Shown here one piece after another: positions 45,290 to 57,869 of a stretch of 64,000 nucleotides of DNA. The stretch comes from Theropithecus gelada (Eukaryota > Chordata > Mammalia > Primates > Cercopithecidae), in NCBI RefSeq assembly GCF_003255815.1, contig NC_037689.1, positions 53,197,875-53,261,874 of the forward strand, read 5' to 3'. The notes beneath the pieces are model-generated. The model was not told the DNA's origin, did not search any database, and saw nothing but the letters and a program-made list of their open reading frames with translations. Every line of letters starts with the position of its first letter. The first letter of the stretch is position 1. The position numbers and the translations under genes are program-made.

Positions 45290-45975
45290 TGAATATTTTG
45301 TGATACCTTGCAAAATGGCCAAAAGTTCTAGCCCTCTCCTTGGTGTCTGGCTCTTGCAGTGTGCCTTTGTATCTCTTCCCACCAATAGGTGGAGTCTTTC
45401 CCCACTCCTTACATCTGGGATGGCCCTATAACATGACTTGCTTCGGCTAATGGACACTACCAAACATGACACAGCAGAAACCTGAGAAGTTTCCATGTGA
45501 ACTAGCCTGAACTAGCATGTTCGATGATGAGATACACACAGACCTAGATGCATCTGTTCCTAGATGACAGCCTGCCAACCATCAGATATATGAGTCAGGT
45601 CAAGATAGCTTATCCAGCCACCAGCTGACTACAGATGCAGAAGCATGCCTGGCAAAGAGTAGTACAACTGGTCACACCACATAAATGGCCCAGTGCACCC
45701 ATCAAATAGCTAAGTAAACGGCCATTGTGTTATAGAGTTTATGAGCTATTGCTCAAATTTGTTCTATGGCCTGCTTCTGTACAGCCCTTCAGCTAAGTAT
45801 GACTACATTTTTAGAGTTGTAAAAAGAAAAAGAATAAGCAACAAAGACGCAAAGTGCTCCGCAAAGCCTATAGTGTTTACTATGTTGTCCTTTATAGAAA
45901 ATGTTTGCTGACCTCTGTGTTAAGCCAGTAAGTTTTGGGATTGGTTTGTTATGCAGCAAAAGTAGCTGTTACACA
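45290..45975 (+). repeat. MLT1-type LTR (ERVL-MaLR), solitary, split by a hAT element
   Basis: Old solo LTR with no coding part. Landmarks in order: TTTTGTGATACCTTGCAAAATGG, CATCTGGGATGGCCCT, TGACTTGCTTCGGCTAATGG and, after the insertion, GTGTTAAGCCAGTAAGTTTTGGG and GTTTGTTATGCAGCAAAAGTAG. No internal viral genes are next to it. Confidence 0.8.
45733..45915 (+). mobile_element. hAT-like nonautonomous element inside the MLT1 LTR
   Basis: TTCTATGGCCTGCTTCTGTAC, CGCAAAGCCTATAGTGTTTAC and AGAAAATGTTTGCTGACCTC fit the widespread element that ends AGTTTGCNGACCCCTG. TGTGTTA flanks both sides (45726-45732 and 45916-45922), consistent with most of an 8-bp duplication. Confidence 0.72.
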
Positions 45976-46169
45976 TCTGCTCCCAAGAAAGAATGTTAGA
46001 AACTAGGACTTTCTCACAGAATTCAGTTAACACCTAGTCAATTAGCCTTGGTGCATGTCCTCCAGTTGCTTGTTATTAAGATAACGCTGAAATGAATAGA
46101 ATGAACAAATACACATATAACCTGGGAAGTTATTTTAGTAATATGCTTCTCAAAAGTTAAGATTTTTAA

Positions 46170-46560
46170 AAGGGTATTTAGAAAAACAAGTATACAATTT
46201 TTAGCAGTTTTATTCATAATATCCTCAAGCTGGAAACAAAATCATTATGCTGAATATAAGAAACCAGATACATAGAAAAATACTGTATGATTCTATTTAT
46301 AGAAAATTCTCGAAAATGCAAAGTAATACATATGAGAGAAAGACAATCAGTGGTTGCCTAGAATCAGGGGTGAAAGAAAAAATAACCTGCAAAGGGGCAC
46401 AAGGAGGCTTTTGGGGGAGTAAGAATGTTCTGTAATTTGACTGCAGTGGTGCTTTCACAAGTACACATCTGCCAAAAATCACTGAATCACTTTAAATGGA
46501 GGCAGTTTATTGTGTGTAAATTATTATTTAATAAAGTTGATTTTTATTTTTTTAAAAAAA
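46170..46560 (+). repeat. Old L1 3' end (L1M)
   Basis: AAAATCATTATGCTGAATATAAG, AATACTGTATGATTCTATTTA, CAATCAGTGGTTGCCTAGAAT, CAAAGGGGCACAAGGAGGCTT and AATAAAGTTGATTTTTATTT reproduce the L1M 3' part closely. Confidence 0.92.
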
Positions 46561-48491
46561 GTGTTTGCCCTAAAATCAAATTTAACATTCAAAAGTGTAT
46601 ACAATTGGACAAAGAATGAGGTGCATTACACAGGATGTTTATATAAATATAGGACAGATTCAGGTCATGCTGTCAGTTCCCTTCTGATTAATTCTGAAAA
46701 TATCAAAACATTAGATTCACAAGTGACCTTAAAGGTTAATGAATTATATCCTCTCATCCAATACAGAAATTGCCTTTAGGGGTGAGACAGTCATTTCAGT
46801 CTTGAATATCTACTGTACAGGGAGTTTAAGCTTTTCAAAGTGGTGGATTTTATTTTTTGGAGAGCTCGATTACAAAAGTTTCTTTAATATTTAGTTAAAA
46901 TTTGCTTTCCCATAACTTCCACATATCTAGCTCAATCCATTTTCAGAATAAAACAGGAAAAAAATAACAAAAGAGAGTTCACAGAAGTAGTAATGAATGG
47001 GCAAGACTGGCCAAATGAGGTCTTCAGACAGAGGGCTGAGTTGAGCTTAAGAGATGACTGAACAAGAAACAGCCATGTGCAAAGGCATGGATATCTGAAA
47101 TACAGACCAAGGACAGAGACTCTATTTTGTGTTGATCTAGATCTATTAATTGACATTCTTTAGATGTCATTATTTAATCAGCTTCAAATTCAGCCTATTA
47201 CCCAGCCCCACTGTTCTTTATCTTGTACCCAATATCCTCAAAAGAGAACTTGAAAAATGTGCTGTAAAATCATAAGTTATGCTGTCTATAACAGTCTTCT
47301 CATCTAACCATCAAGTAGACATAACAAAAATGAAAATGAGGTGCATGTGACATGGCAAATTTTGAGAGTATCATGCTGATCCCCAGCAGCATGTTATCCT
47401 ATGTAGTCATTAATAATCAGTACAATGTCATTTTCCAGGATTTTGTTGCTCATCAACATAAAACTTACTGGTTTGTAAATTTTTAAATTCATCTCTTCAT
47501 TTTTTAAATGTGAAAAAATGCTTTCTAATCTCCTTATATGACATCACCAATCCCCTTCCCATGTTTTCTCTGAGTTTTCCACCGGTAACTCTTTTCATGG
47601 GAGAAGGAGTAAGTTTTAGTGGATATTGGATAAGAAGAATGCACTCCTGTTGAGTAGAATGAGATCCCATGGCAGCACTTCTAACAAATTAGATCTACTT
47701 CCTGAACAAAAACAATATGAGTTAAGATCGTTCCTAAGATTATCTAGAAAAGAATCCCGTTCCCATAAAACTGAATAACATTTTGGTCAGATTTGTGTCA
47801 TTTTAAAAGCCAAAATACTTACCTAAAAAGCAAGTGATTCGAATGTCTCAAGCTAAGTTATTCTTTACTTATCTATGGCCCTCAAATGAATTGATGAACT
47901 TCTGTAGAGAAATGGTTCTTTATTTCTGACTTGTGAGAGTCATGCGACAGCAGTGGATGGGCTAAGAAGGTTACAAGAAATTTGTTACATTGCTTTTTAG
48001 CTGTTGTTTTTAGTTTGGTGAACAAACAAGATAACATAGCCAGTGTCTTTTAGTCATAAAGCAAAAATAAAACTACAGTGTTTTCTAATATTGTACCCTA
48101 AACCTATGCAAATATCCAATTTGCATCACCCACAAGCCTCCTATATTTTTGCAGATTTTAACTAGAGCTAAGTAATTGGCATATATTTATACTTAATTGT
48201 AATCAAATGTAATGACATGTGTGCAAAACATAGGCTTTGCTCAAAGTGCTCTTTATAGATGAAATATGATTATTGAACTTGACAGTAGATCATTCATTGG
48301 GGGAAAGGTGATTAATCACTTCTCTGTGCTTCTACCTTCCTACCCTTTGATGACACCGGTTATATTTCAAGATTCTCAATGCTATAAATGAACACTTTAC
48401 TGAAGAAGCGTCTTTATCCAAGGCAAAATGAAATGTGTTACCTAAGACTAATAAAGTCATTTACAAGTTTCAATGAGGAGCAAATGTAAAT

Positions 48492-48531
<40 letters not shown>

Positions 48532-49885
48532 ATTATTTATCAGCAGTAAATCCAGTATATTTTGGTAAAACAGTTTTCACAGAAGCTCTACTTATGTTAG
48601 CTTTTCCTAAACCTTGCTGCAAAGTGTCAATTCTTTCTAATATATAATCAAAGGAATTTTGTGTTGGGAAGAACATTTCTCATCTTTGTAAAGGACATTT
48701 AGAGGAGAGATAGGAAAAAACAAAGATCATGCATGAGGATTATGTGTGAGGGTAAGGATTGACTGAATTTCAATCATTATTTTAAAAGGCTTTTCTAAAA
48801 AAAAAAAAAAAGGGGTTCTTTGAACCAAGTGCAGTCTGATTTCTAATTTTAGAATATTTCCACATTTAATATTGACATTCATTATCCTGAAAATGAAGGC
48901 AGATACACATAATATCTATATGTATTTTAAATAAAATTTGTTCAACAACTTTTCTTCTCAAATTTCATAACTTTTTCTTTGAATCAATGTGTCAACTCAT
49001 TTTTTCAACTTTTCAAACTGAAAGAAATTCCATTGATCTTTAGTAAAAATGAATTTAATCAAATATTAGGCAAAATTATTTAGTGAAAGAACTCAGAGAA
49101 TTTGATTAGGTGCCTAAAATGTCATTTTTAACATAAAAATTAACAAAAGCACAATAATATTTCCATTTTATCTTAAAAATTAACATGCTATGTTAAAACA
49201 TAACAAAATCCCTCCCCCCACCCCAAAATTCTGCATAAGAATGTTAATGGTTATGTTTGCATAGATGGGGTTTATATTTTTGTGTTTCTTTTCCATCCAG
49301 CAAATTTAAATCTAGGATACAAATTTAGTCATTATCGTATCCGAATTGGTGAAGAAAGCCCAAAATATGGCCAAATCTACTTGCCCCCTACCTTAAATTA
49401 TGAGCTTTTAAAAATATATTTTCAGGTTAGAATACTTCTCTTTTTTCTGAGTTCAGCTCTCTGAAGCAAGTTCTATCAATTCACGAAAATATTAATTATA
49501 AAAGTTTTATACCAACAATTTGGTCCTCATAACTGCCCTGGCTTGGCCTACATTTCACTTTCATCACGATTGATTTTCTAATATGAGATTAATGTTAAGG
49601 ACCATAAATGTTATGTTGAGAATCATAAAACACACATGCTAAATTTTGGGAAGAGCCCCCATATACAGATAAAGAAGGAAACAAAAAAGATCTAGCAGAT
49701 AAAGAAAATATTGGTTTTGGCCCCATTTAGAAATGTATTAATGGCAATGTTGTAACACCTTCCTTTCCAACACAATGGCAAGCCATGGGATGAACAAGCT
49801 CAAGACATGTGTGGTAGCATATCAATTAAGCAAACAGTTGACACATGGAAGCATTACTAGTAATAATTCTGCTCCAACCCAGATA
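46561..49885. other. Unique AT-rich intronic DNA with an isolated A34 tract
   Basis: No Alu, L1 or gene recognised over more than 3 kb. An A34 run is at 48495-48528 and an A-rich run at about 48799-48812. Confidence 0.5.
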
Positions 49886-50256
49886 CAGATGCTCTTCAAC
49901 TTACAATGGGGTTATATACCAATAAACTCATCATAAGTTGAAAATATTGTAAGTCAAAAATGCATTTAATATACCTAATCTACTTAACATCATAGCTTAG
50001 CCTAACCTACCTTAAATTTACTCAGAACACTTATGTTAGCCTACAGTTGGGCAAAATCATCTAACACAAAGCCTGTTTTACAGTAAAGCATTGAATAGCT
50101 CATGTAATTTATTGAATACTGTACTGAAAGTGAAAAACAGAGGGGTTGTGTGGGTACCTGAAGTATGGTTTCTACTGAATGTGTATCCCTTTTGCACCCT
50201 TATAAAGTAAAAAAAAAAATCTTAAATCCAACCATTGCAAGTCAGGGATCATCTAT
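49886..50256 (+). mobile_element. Tigger-family MITE (MER6-like)
   Basis: Begins after TA with CAGATGCTCTTCAACTTAC and ends GTCAGGGATCATCTATG. Interior CATCATAGCTTAGCCTAACC, TACAGTTGGGCAAAATCATC and GAATACTGTACTGAAAGTG match a Tigger-related short DNA transposon. No coding capacity. The family name is probable. Confidence 0.85.
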
Positions 50257-50540
50257 GTTCGACTGACAGACTCCAGCAAGTGTCTGCAAATGAGGAAAGA
50301 ATAGAGAGAGGAGAAAGAAAGTACTAGATGAAGACAAAGAATCCTTTGTGATAGGATCTTCAGACAGAGAGGCTCTAGGGACTTGGAAACCTGGAAGCTC
50401 AGCACAGGCATTTAGTATATGTTGAGCCTTAGGGAACTCATTTATCAATTTGGTATCACTCCTTTCTATTACTACCATGGTGAATGATCAGAAAGGAAAC
50501 AGAAACTCCTTTAAGAATTGCAATAATGAACTGTTTCTTA

Positions 50541-50674
50541 TTCTTTTTTTTCTTGCAGAGGTGGAGGTCTCACTACCTTGACTAGGCAGGTCTTGAACTG
50601 CTGGCCTCAAGCAATGCTCCTACCTCAGCCTCCCAGAGTGTTTGGATAACTGGCATTAGCCACCTCCTCTGGCC
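50541..50674 (-). repeat. Free Alu monomer (FLAM-like), antisense, own target duplication
   Basis: T tract, GGTGGAGGTCTCACTACC, CTGGCCTCAAGCAATGCTCC and ending CTGGCC. GAACTGTTTCTT is identical at 50528-50539 and 50677-50688. Confidence 0.88.
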
Positions 50675-50762
50675 AAGAACTGTTTCTTTTGATTACATTT
50701 TGTTCTTCCTACTCAAACTTTCCTTAAAGATAATGCTTCCTTAAAGATAAATCTAATGGCTT

Positions 50763-50763
<1 letters not shown>

Positions 50764-50805
<42 letters not shown>
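50764..50805. repeat. (CA)20 microsatellite
   Basis: About 20 uninterrupted CA units. Confidence 0.98.
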
Positions 50806-50811
<6 letters not shown>

Positions 50812-52901
50812 GTATTCTTTTTTATCACTCTCTTCCTGTCCCTCTTACACCTTGCTTTGGAACTGACTGGTGCCTTGCATCTCCAGTCATTTATCACACA
50901 TCGTGTAGACAGAGATTTTAGATATTAAACCACTCAGTCTGCCAATCTACATAGGAAGCACCCTCAATGTCTTTAAAATGCTATTCTGAAACATTTAAAG
51001 AGGGCCATCTGCAATAAGAATGATCATTAGATGATGATAAACAGTACTGGGTCACAGATGGAGAAAGTAATAGTATTTGAGAGCCATTTTCATGTTAATG
51101 TTATAGATTACATATTAAAGAAATGTGCCAGTAATGAAGCAAAAAACAAAGAGGGCCATTGGAGAAGAACAGTTATGCTATTGAAAGCAATGATATAATA
51201 AGCAGAATGGCCCTAAGCCATCTGTTTTTAAAGCTTACCATATTTAGGCTGTTAGGACCATCCCACTGTCCATGGAGGTGCCATTCTGAGATAACAGGGA
51301 AGTGGGCAAAACTAATACAAATTAAACCATTGTCAATAATTTTTATTATGAATTGATTTTTCCCCTACAGACAAATCTAATGCTCCCAGATCATACTGTG
51401 GGATAATGTAAAATTTTCCTCTAGATTTAGTCTATTTGCCTTAGGGTACTGGGTCTTTTACTTACCCCTGCCCTACCCCTGGTTCCTCCGATTTTGAAGA
51501 TCTTTTCTAGGGGAGTAAAGCAACTCAAGATATTTCCTATTTGTGTAAAAAGAAGCAAATTCTCAGCTACATAGATGCTTGTGAGTGAAGAGACAAAAAT
51601 CTCAGCTAGTACTTTCAACCTGAGAAACATATCATAATTTTGAAAAACTACAAGGACATATATGTTACATATAAACATATATAGCTATATAACACAAAAT
51701 AAGTTAACAAATGAAGAAAGCATTGGAAAATATCTTAATTGCTACCTTTCTAATTAATGACCACCAATGTATGCACTACAGAATACATGACTAATTGAAG
51801 AGAGTTTACTTTTCACATTTGTGACTATTTAACAAAAAGTTTCTTAGTCCTTAATGTATGCACGTCACAACTCTGAAGAAACTCGAAGTACAGACTATGG
51901 GGCTCACAGTCTTAAAATGAGGCTTTTAGATATTGATTTTCATTAATGCTGTCCTCTAAAATAGTTTCAGTCTTTTGTGCCTCCAAAATTAAAACTTTAT
52001 CCTTAGGTTTTGCGATTTGGATCTTGTAAGGAGATAAAGAGGGAAGAAAAAAAGTTTGTGATTCAGGGGTGTAATAAACTCCAGCTGGCATATCATGAGC
52101 CTAGTTATGTCAAAATAAATAAATGATCAAAAATAATCTTATTAAAAAACAAAAACATATTGGAACTTTGGAAAATAAATTTAGGTAAAACAAGTGAAAC
52201 GAAAATAGGAAGAATATTAATATTCAGAAGCTGATTGATTATGTATTAGCCAGATCAAAGCCTCTGGGTGATAATGAGCCACTGAACAGGGATTACCACC
52301 TGTCCTGTTCAACCAGCAGCTGGACTTACCAAGAACAGCTGGACAAGAACACTTACATAAAATTAGCCTTTAGAAGCATCAGCTAAGTTTTTTCACCTGC
52401 TTCTCAGATCTGCATCTTTATCACTCATGCCAGAAGTAAAAAGCTTTTCATATTTTGATGCTGTTTTTGCCTTCGGGAAAGCACAGCTTTGAACACCAAT
52501 ATTCCCAGTAGCTTGCTACCAAGTAACGGATCTTGTCTTCTAGACCTAATAAGCTAAGCTGTCAGATGCACTTGGTTTTTCCTGTCACTGGCTCATCTTG
52601 TGCTCTTATGTTTAAACCACTACAGATTCTTTCAAAAGAAAGTAGAAATATAAATGATAAAGAAAATTTTTAACCTCATTTATTCCTATATGCCTACTCA
52701 TGAATCTTCATTTTATTGAAACCTATTTAAAATGACAATATATACGCATACTTGGGAAGTTTATCAGACAATTTTAATATAAGACGATAGGTTAAAAATA
52801 AGGCATATGACAATCTTTATTTGGTGCTCTGAATTGTATTAAAGTCAGCAGTCTGTTTTAAGAGTTATCATGGAACAAGTGAATGAGTAAATATAATAGC
52901 C
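50806..52901. other. Unique intronic DNA
   Basis: No gene or repeat recognised over about 2 kb. Confidence 0.5.
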
Positions 52902-53070
52902 TGCTTCCTTCCTTCTCAAAGTGTGGTTGGTCCACAGATCAACAGCATTAGCATCACCTGTTAGAAATGTAGACTATTGTGTCTCATTTTAGACCTACCG
53001 AGTCATAATCTGGATTTTAACAAGATTTCCAGGCAATTTGTATGCATATTAAAATTTGAGAAGCAATCAG
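52902..53070 (-). mobile_element. MER5A (hAT-Charlie nonautonomous)
   Basis: CCTTCTCAAAGTGTGGTTGGTCC, AGCATTAGCATCACCTG, GTTAGAAATGTAGAC and TTTGAGAAGCAATCAG follow reverse MER5A. Confidence 0.85.
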
Positions 53071-53091
53071 ATCCTCTCTTTCTTTCTACAC

Positions 53092-53199
53092 TTTTCTCTT
53101 CTCTTCTCTTCTCTTCTCTTCTCTTCTCTTCTCTTCTCTTCTCTTCTCTTCTCTTCTCTTCTCTTCTCTTCTCTTCTCTTCTCTTTTCTTTTCTTTTCG
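53092..53199. repeat. (CTCTT)n pentanucleotide array in an Alu tail
   Basis: About 18 nearly perfect CTCTT units (53094-53186), then three CTTTT units, directly joined to the GAGACAGAG start of the reverse Alu: the array evolved from the Alu A tail (AAGAG on the Alu strand). Confidence 0.97.
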
Positions 53200-53492
53200 A
53201 GACAGAGTCTCACTCTGTTACCAAGGCTTACCAAAGCCAGAGTGCAGCGGCTTGATCTCGGCTCACTGCAACCTCCGCCTCCCAAGTTCAAGTGATTCTC
53301 ATAACTCAGCCTGGGATTACAGCTGGGATTACAGGCATGCGCCACCATGCCCGGCTAAGTTTTGCATTTTTAGTAGAGACGGGTTTCGCCATGTTGGCTA
53401 GGCTGGTCTCAAACTCCTGAGATTAAGCGATCTGCCCTCCTCGGCCTCCCAAAGCCTGCTGGGATTACAGGCTTGAGCCACTGCACCTGGCC
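53200..53492 (-). repeat. Alu, antisense, rearranged inside
   Basis: Reverse Alu from GAGACAGAGTCTCACTCTG to CACCTGGCC. It has local duplications: ACCAAGGCTTACCAAAG near 53220 and GGGATTACAGCTGGGATTACAG near 53312-53334. Confidence 0.94.
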
Positions 53493-55453
53493 CTGTTTCT
53501 CCACTTTGTATTGGAATGCTTGTATTTGAATATGATGTTTTAGTACAAACCAGAGCCTAGGAGGCCTGTGTTTTAAAGCAACTACTACTGATGGCTACTA
53601 TGCCTACTATGTGTAAGTGTAACTCACACAGGTTGAACATAAAGAAGAGGTTTCGCATAAGAATATTATTGGAGGTATCGTGACCTTAGAACATCTGTAC
53701 ATCTGTATAACCGAACCTTTTTTTTTTTCATTAGACCCCAATCTGAAAGTTTCTCTTTCTGCCAAAAGAAACAGAGAATCCTTCTACTCCAACAATGCAA
53801 GGTAGAATACAGAAAGGGGAGAGAGGAAAAAAAAGAAACAAAACACATTCTAAGTGGCAAGTAACTGGCAGCAGGCACTGTGTATAAATACCAAAAGTAG
53901 CATGTGTTAGCACATTGATGACGACTCCTGATTTCAAACCTGCACTTGGAGCAACTGCAGATAGAGACTAATAATTCTTGTCAATGTGTATTAAAAGCTC
54001 TGACAGGAGAAAAAACTTGTGCAGCTCAAGGTTGAAAGAAACCACAATGAGGAGATTCAATTAAAACTGGATGTTGGGAGAAGAAAGTATAATCTATAGG
54101 AGCATAGGTATAAATCCCCTTTTTCTGATTTGTTCAGTCTCTACTGAAAGAAATTGAAAGCTGATACCAGAATCCTTTGGCATGCTAGTTATAGACATTT
54201 ATTTATTTAGGTATTTATTTACATTTTTTAATTATATGCTTTTATATATAATCATGCTTCAATTAAGTGTACAGCAAATGGTAAATATTTCTCATTTATA
54301 TAACATGAGGTCAGTCATTCCTAATGAATCTTTTCTGGTGCCTTAAAACCTCCAATGAAAGACTCCTTCAAATACTCCAATCAAACACACCAATTAAGGA
54401 TTCCTCTTAATAGATAAATATCCAAACCAGGCTGTCTTCAAAATGATAACTAGTGTCAAGATTCCAGTGTTCAAAAAAGACAGATCAGTAAGCAGTCTCC
54501 CAAGCCAATTGACTGTGCCAATTCCACCCTTGGTGGAAGGGAGAGAAAATGATTGCTTCAGAGCAGAAGCAATGGTGGAAGCAGAAGAAACAAACAAGCA
54601 AAAAGAGTGGTGGCGGGAGAGGAGAGAGGGTTAAAAGGCAATGGGACAGGAAGAAGATGTTGTGGAGTAGTGTGAACCTGGACATCAACTGGGAAATAGA
54701 ACATCAAAAGAACACGCCAGTGTTTTGGGGTTTTTTTTTGCTCCTCTCTAAAGAAAAAATTCTGTCTACCTTAGACAAGCACTTCACTAGTTAAGTCTGT
54801 GGGTATCATCTACTTAGGGCAGGTAGGCCAATTGGTATCTTCAATCTTTTTCAAAGGCTTAAATTTAGGCGCATCCAGGAGTAAGAATGTCCTTCCCTTC
54901 ACTACATGCGAGATAAAGCTGGTCAATCGTTGAGCCCCAGCTGAGTAAATTTTATGTCAGGTAAAGGAAGCAATGTGGGTATGTTGCGAACAATTGATCA
55001 GATAACCAAGTACAATCCCATTAAGATAACGGCTATAATCCTTGAATTGAAGACTTACAGGGCCATGTAGACGTGGCTTTTGTCTAAAAAGGACAAAGGA
55101 ACTGAATAACATGGTCAGTTCTCCGGCATAGAGACATTAAGATGAACCAAGAGATTTTATGTGTGTTTGCTCATTTTGTCAGAAATAACAGGTGACTTAA
55201 TTACATCGACTTCTGTTCAAAATGCTAAGAATAACTGACAACTGACAACTTTGGAGGAAAGATTCCTGTCAAAGTAATCACATTTGTGCTGCTCTTATTC
55301 ATTGAATTAGTTTACGATTTTCAGTAAATGAATAAACAAATAATAGAATAATCCAAAATCTTATTTTTAGGCTTTTTGTATGTATAACTAGTATTAACCC
55401 TCTCTGTCAACATTTTTGCTTTCCTTAAAGAAATATAAGAACATAAAATTTTA
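53493..55453. other. Unique intronic DNA
   Basis: No gene or clear repeat recognised over about 2 kb; open frames overlap on both strands at 54394-54794 without domains. Confidence 0.5.
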
Positions 55454-55751
55454 GCCTCGGCGTGGCGGCTCACACCTGTAATCCTGGCACGTTGGGAGGC
55501 CGAGGTGGGTGGATCATCTAAGGTCAGCAGTTTGAGAGCAGCCTGGCCAACATGGTGAAACACCATCTCTACAAAAATACAAAAATTAGCCGGGTATGAT
55601 GGCGAGTGCCTGTAACCTCAGCTACTCGGGAGACTGAGGCGGGAGGATCACTTGAACCCAGGAAGCAGAGGTTGCAGTCCACTGCACTCCAGCCTGGGTG
55701 ACACAACAAGACTCCATCTCAAAAATAAATAAATAAAGAAATAAATAAAAA
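55454..55751 (+). repeat. Alu (AluS-like) with an (AAAT)n tail and a short internal deletion
   Basis: GCCTCGGCGTGGCGGCTCAC to the AAATA-rich tail; the GAGCCGAGATCGC segment is missing after GGTTGCAGT. Confidence 0.94.
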
Positions 55752-56240
55752 TTTAACATTCTGATATACCATTATAATTATTTATTGTAATTGACAATGC
55801 AAATACAATTTTGCTTATTTGGCTGTTCTGGCCGTTATAAACGGAGTACAAATTCTAATTTTTGTTAGCTCTAAATCAAATTTTAAAAGTAAATAGAATG
55901 TTCAAAGTTATGTTTTATTTCATTTGCTTAACAGAACACTTAAAAAAAGATGAATAGCAAAATATAAGACCAGGCCTGAATCCACTGAGCTGTCTCATCT
56001 ATAAACTTCATAAGGCATCTTACATAGAATAAGCAGACAGACTTCCAGACTTACAGTTAGAAAATGCTGGTTTGAACCTGGGCTCTTAACACTGTGACAA
56101 TAGGGAAAAAAATCACATAATGTATCGAAATAATAAGTATTGTTGACTATAAAATGAAAATCTATCCTGCATATTTTACGTTATTGTTTTAAAATTAAAT
56201 GAGGTAATATATGCAACTTTAAGTAGGTACTTTATAAACT
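55752..56240. other. Unique intronic DNA
   Basis: AT-rich, nothing recognised. Confidence 0.45.
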
Positions 56241-56257
56241 AGAAAATTCAATAACTG

Positions 56258-56503
56258 TGTCCAAGTGATCTCACTTGGACACAGGAAGGGGAACATCACA
56301 CACCAGGGCCTATTGTGGGGAGGGGGGAGGGGGAAGGGAGAGCGTTAGGAGATATACCTATTGTAAATGACGAGTTAATGGGTGCAGCACACCAACATGG
56401 CACATGTGTACATATGTAACAAACCTGCACGTTGTGTACATGTACCCTAGAACTTAAAGTATAATAATAATAAAAAAAGAAAGATAAATAAAAAATAAAT
56501 AAA
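56258..56503 (+). repeat. L1PA 3' end with a tiny 5' inversion
   Basis: CTTGGACACAGGAAGGGG to AACTTAAAGTATAATAATAA is the L1PA 3' UTR. The first bases after the target duplication, GTGTCCAAGTGATCTCA, are the reverse complement of the L1 segment that follows. AGAAAATTCAATAACTG (56241-56257) recurs with one change at 56504-56520. Confidence 0.95.
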
Positions 56504-56596
56504 AGAAAATTAAATAACTGCTAATTTATTTTTAGTTTAGTAAAGCCTACAAAAACATCACTTAACTCTTTATATACCAAATATAGTCACTTAGGT

Positions 56597-56604
56597 TATT
56601 ATTA

Positions 56605-56636
<32 letters not shown>
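56597..56636. repeat. (TTA)n array in an Alu tail
   Basis: About 12 TTA/ATT units directly before the reverse Alu, derived from its A tail. Confidence 0.95.
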
Positions 56637-56919
56637 GAGACAGAGTCTCACTCTGTCACCCAGGCTGGAGTGCAGTGGCATGAACTCTGCTCACTGCAAC
56701 CTCCGCCTCCCGGGTTCAAGCAATTTTCATGCCTCAGCTTCCCAAGTAGCTGGGATTACAGGTGCATGCCACCACGCCTGGCTATTTTTTTATATTTTTA
56801 GTAGAGATGGGGTTTTGCCATGTTGGCCAGCCTGGTCTCGAACTCCTGGCCTCAAGCAATCTGCCCACCTCAGCCTCCCAAAGTGCTAGGACTACAGGGG
56901 TGAGCCACCATGCCCAGCC
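56637..56919 (-). repeat. AluS-like, antisense
   Basis: GAGACAGAGTCTCACTCTG to CATGCCCAGCC, full dimer in reverse. Confidence 0.95.
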
Positions 56920-57214
56920 TTATTTATGATTATTTTATTATTTTAAAAATTCTAATTTCTTGAATTTTTCCTGGAAATGCAGATAAGTAGGTAATGCATT
57001 TGGTGATGGTAGTATTAATAGTAATGAGCTAATACCTCACCCTGAAAATGGCTCAAAGATTACCTTAAGTACATATTGACTCCCTAAATATGTGAACAAT
57101 AAATATAATTGTCAAATAAATACAATTATGCAATCATGTCAACTAAATACAATTTGAAAATATTTTGATTGTTTAAGGTTGTATTTTCAGTGTACTATTT
57201 AATAGTTATGCATC

Positions 57215-57315
57215 TATTAGACTACAAGACTTTAGACTACAAGGACAGTAGTCTTCACAGTCTTTACCTGCCTAGTACAGAAGTTATGATTATTTGCTGA
57301 ATGAATAAAAATAAT
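57215..57315 (+). repeat. L2 3' end
   Basis: GACTACAAGGACAGTAGTC, CTTTACCTGCCTAGTACAG and TATTTGCTGAATGAATAAA match the L2 end pattern. Confidence 0.6.
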
Positions 57316-57869
57316 ACTCTAAAAAGTGTGTTCATATGAATAATTTTTCATTCATGATGCTTCTATCCTAAGCATCTTATATATAGGATCTTAATCCACA
57401 GCAATCTGAATTCCCTGCAAAAATTCAAAAGAAGTCTGATATTCCTTCATTCTATATAACCTTGAAAAGAAACAAGGTAAAAACAAACAAACAAAAAATC
57501 TAGTGACTTGAAATGAGACTACCAGCTTTGCTTTAGGAAAGGTAGACTATGAACTAAGCAATTTTAAAGCTTGGAGTGAGGACAATTTAAGTCAAATCAG
57601 TTTTTTGGAATGTCTACAAGACACTAAGTATATCATGAAAATAAGATTTAAGGAAAAATAAGTACACAAACATGGAAGTAAATGAAAATATTCTAGTTAT
57701 TCACAGACTTGGATGTCTTAAAATCTAAACTTTTTTTAATATGGTAAATTAAATGACAAATTCATATTCAAGTATAAATTAAAATAAATAAATGTCAACT
57801 ATAAATGAATTCTATTATTTGAAAATGGAATTATATCTGTGCTATTATGCTTTTCATTAGTTTGAAGTA

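Noticed and set aside
45290..45975. Possible provirus around the MLT1 LTR.
   Set aside because: No internal retroviral region or second LTR is visible nearby; it is a solitary LTR.
53092..53199. Regular short repeats as a possible CRISPR-like array.
   Set aside because: The units are 5 bp with no spacers and grow out of an Alu tail: a microsatellite.
54394..54794. Overlapping frames on both strands as a possible small gene.
   Set aside because: Opposite-strand frames of similar length over the same bases indicate low stop density rather than coding.
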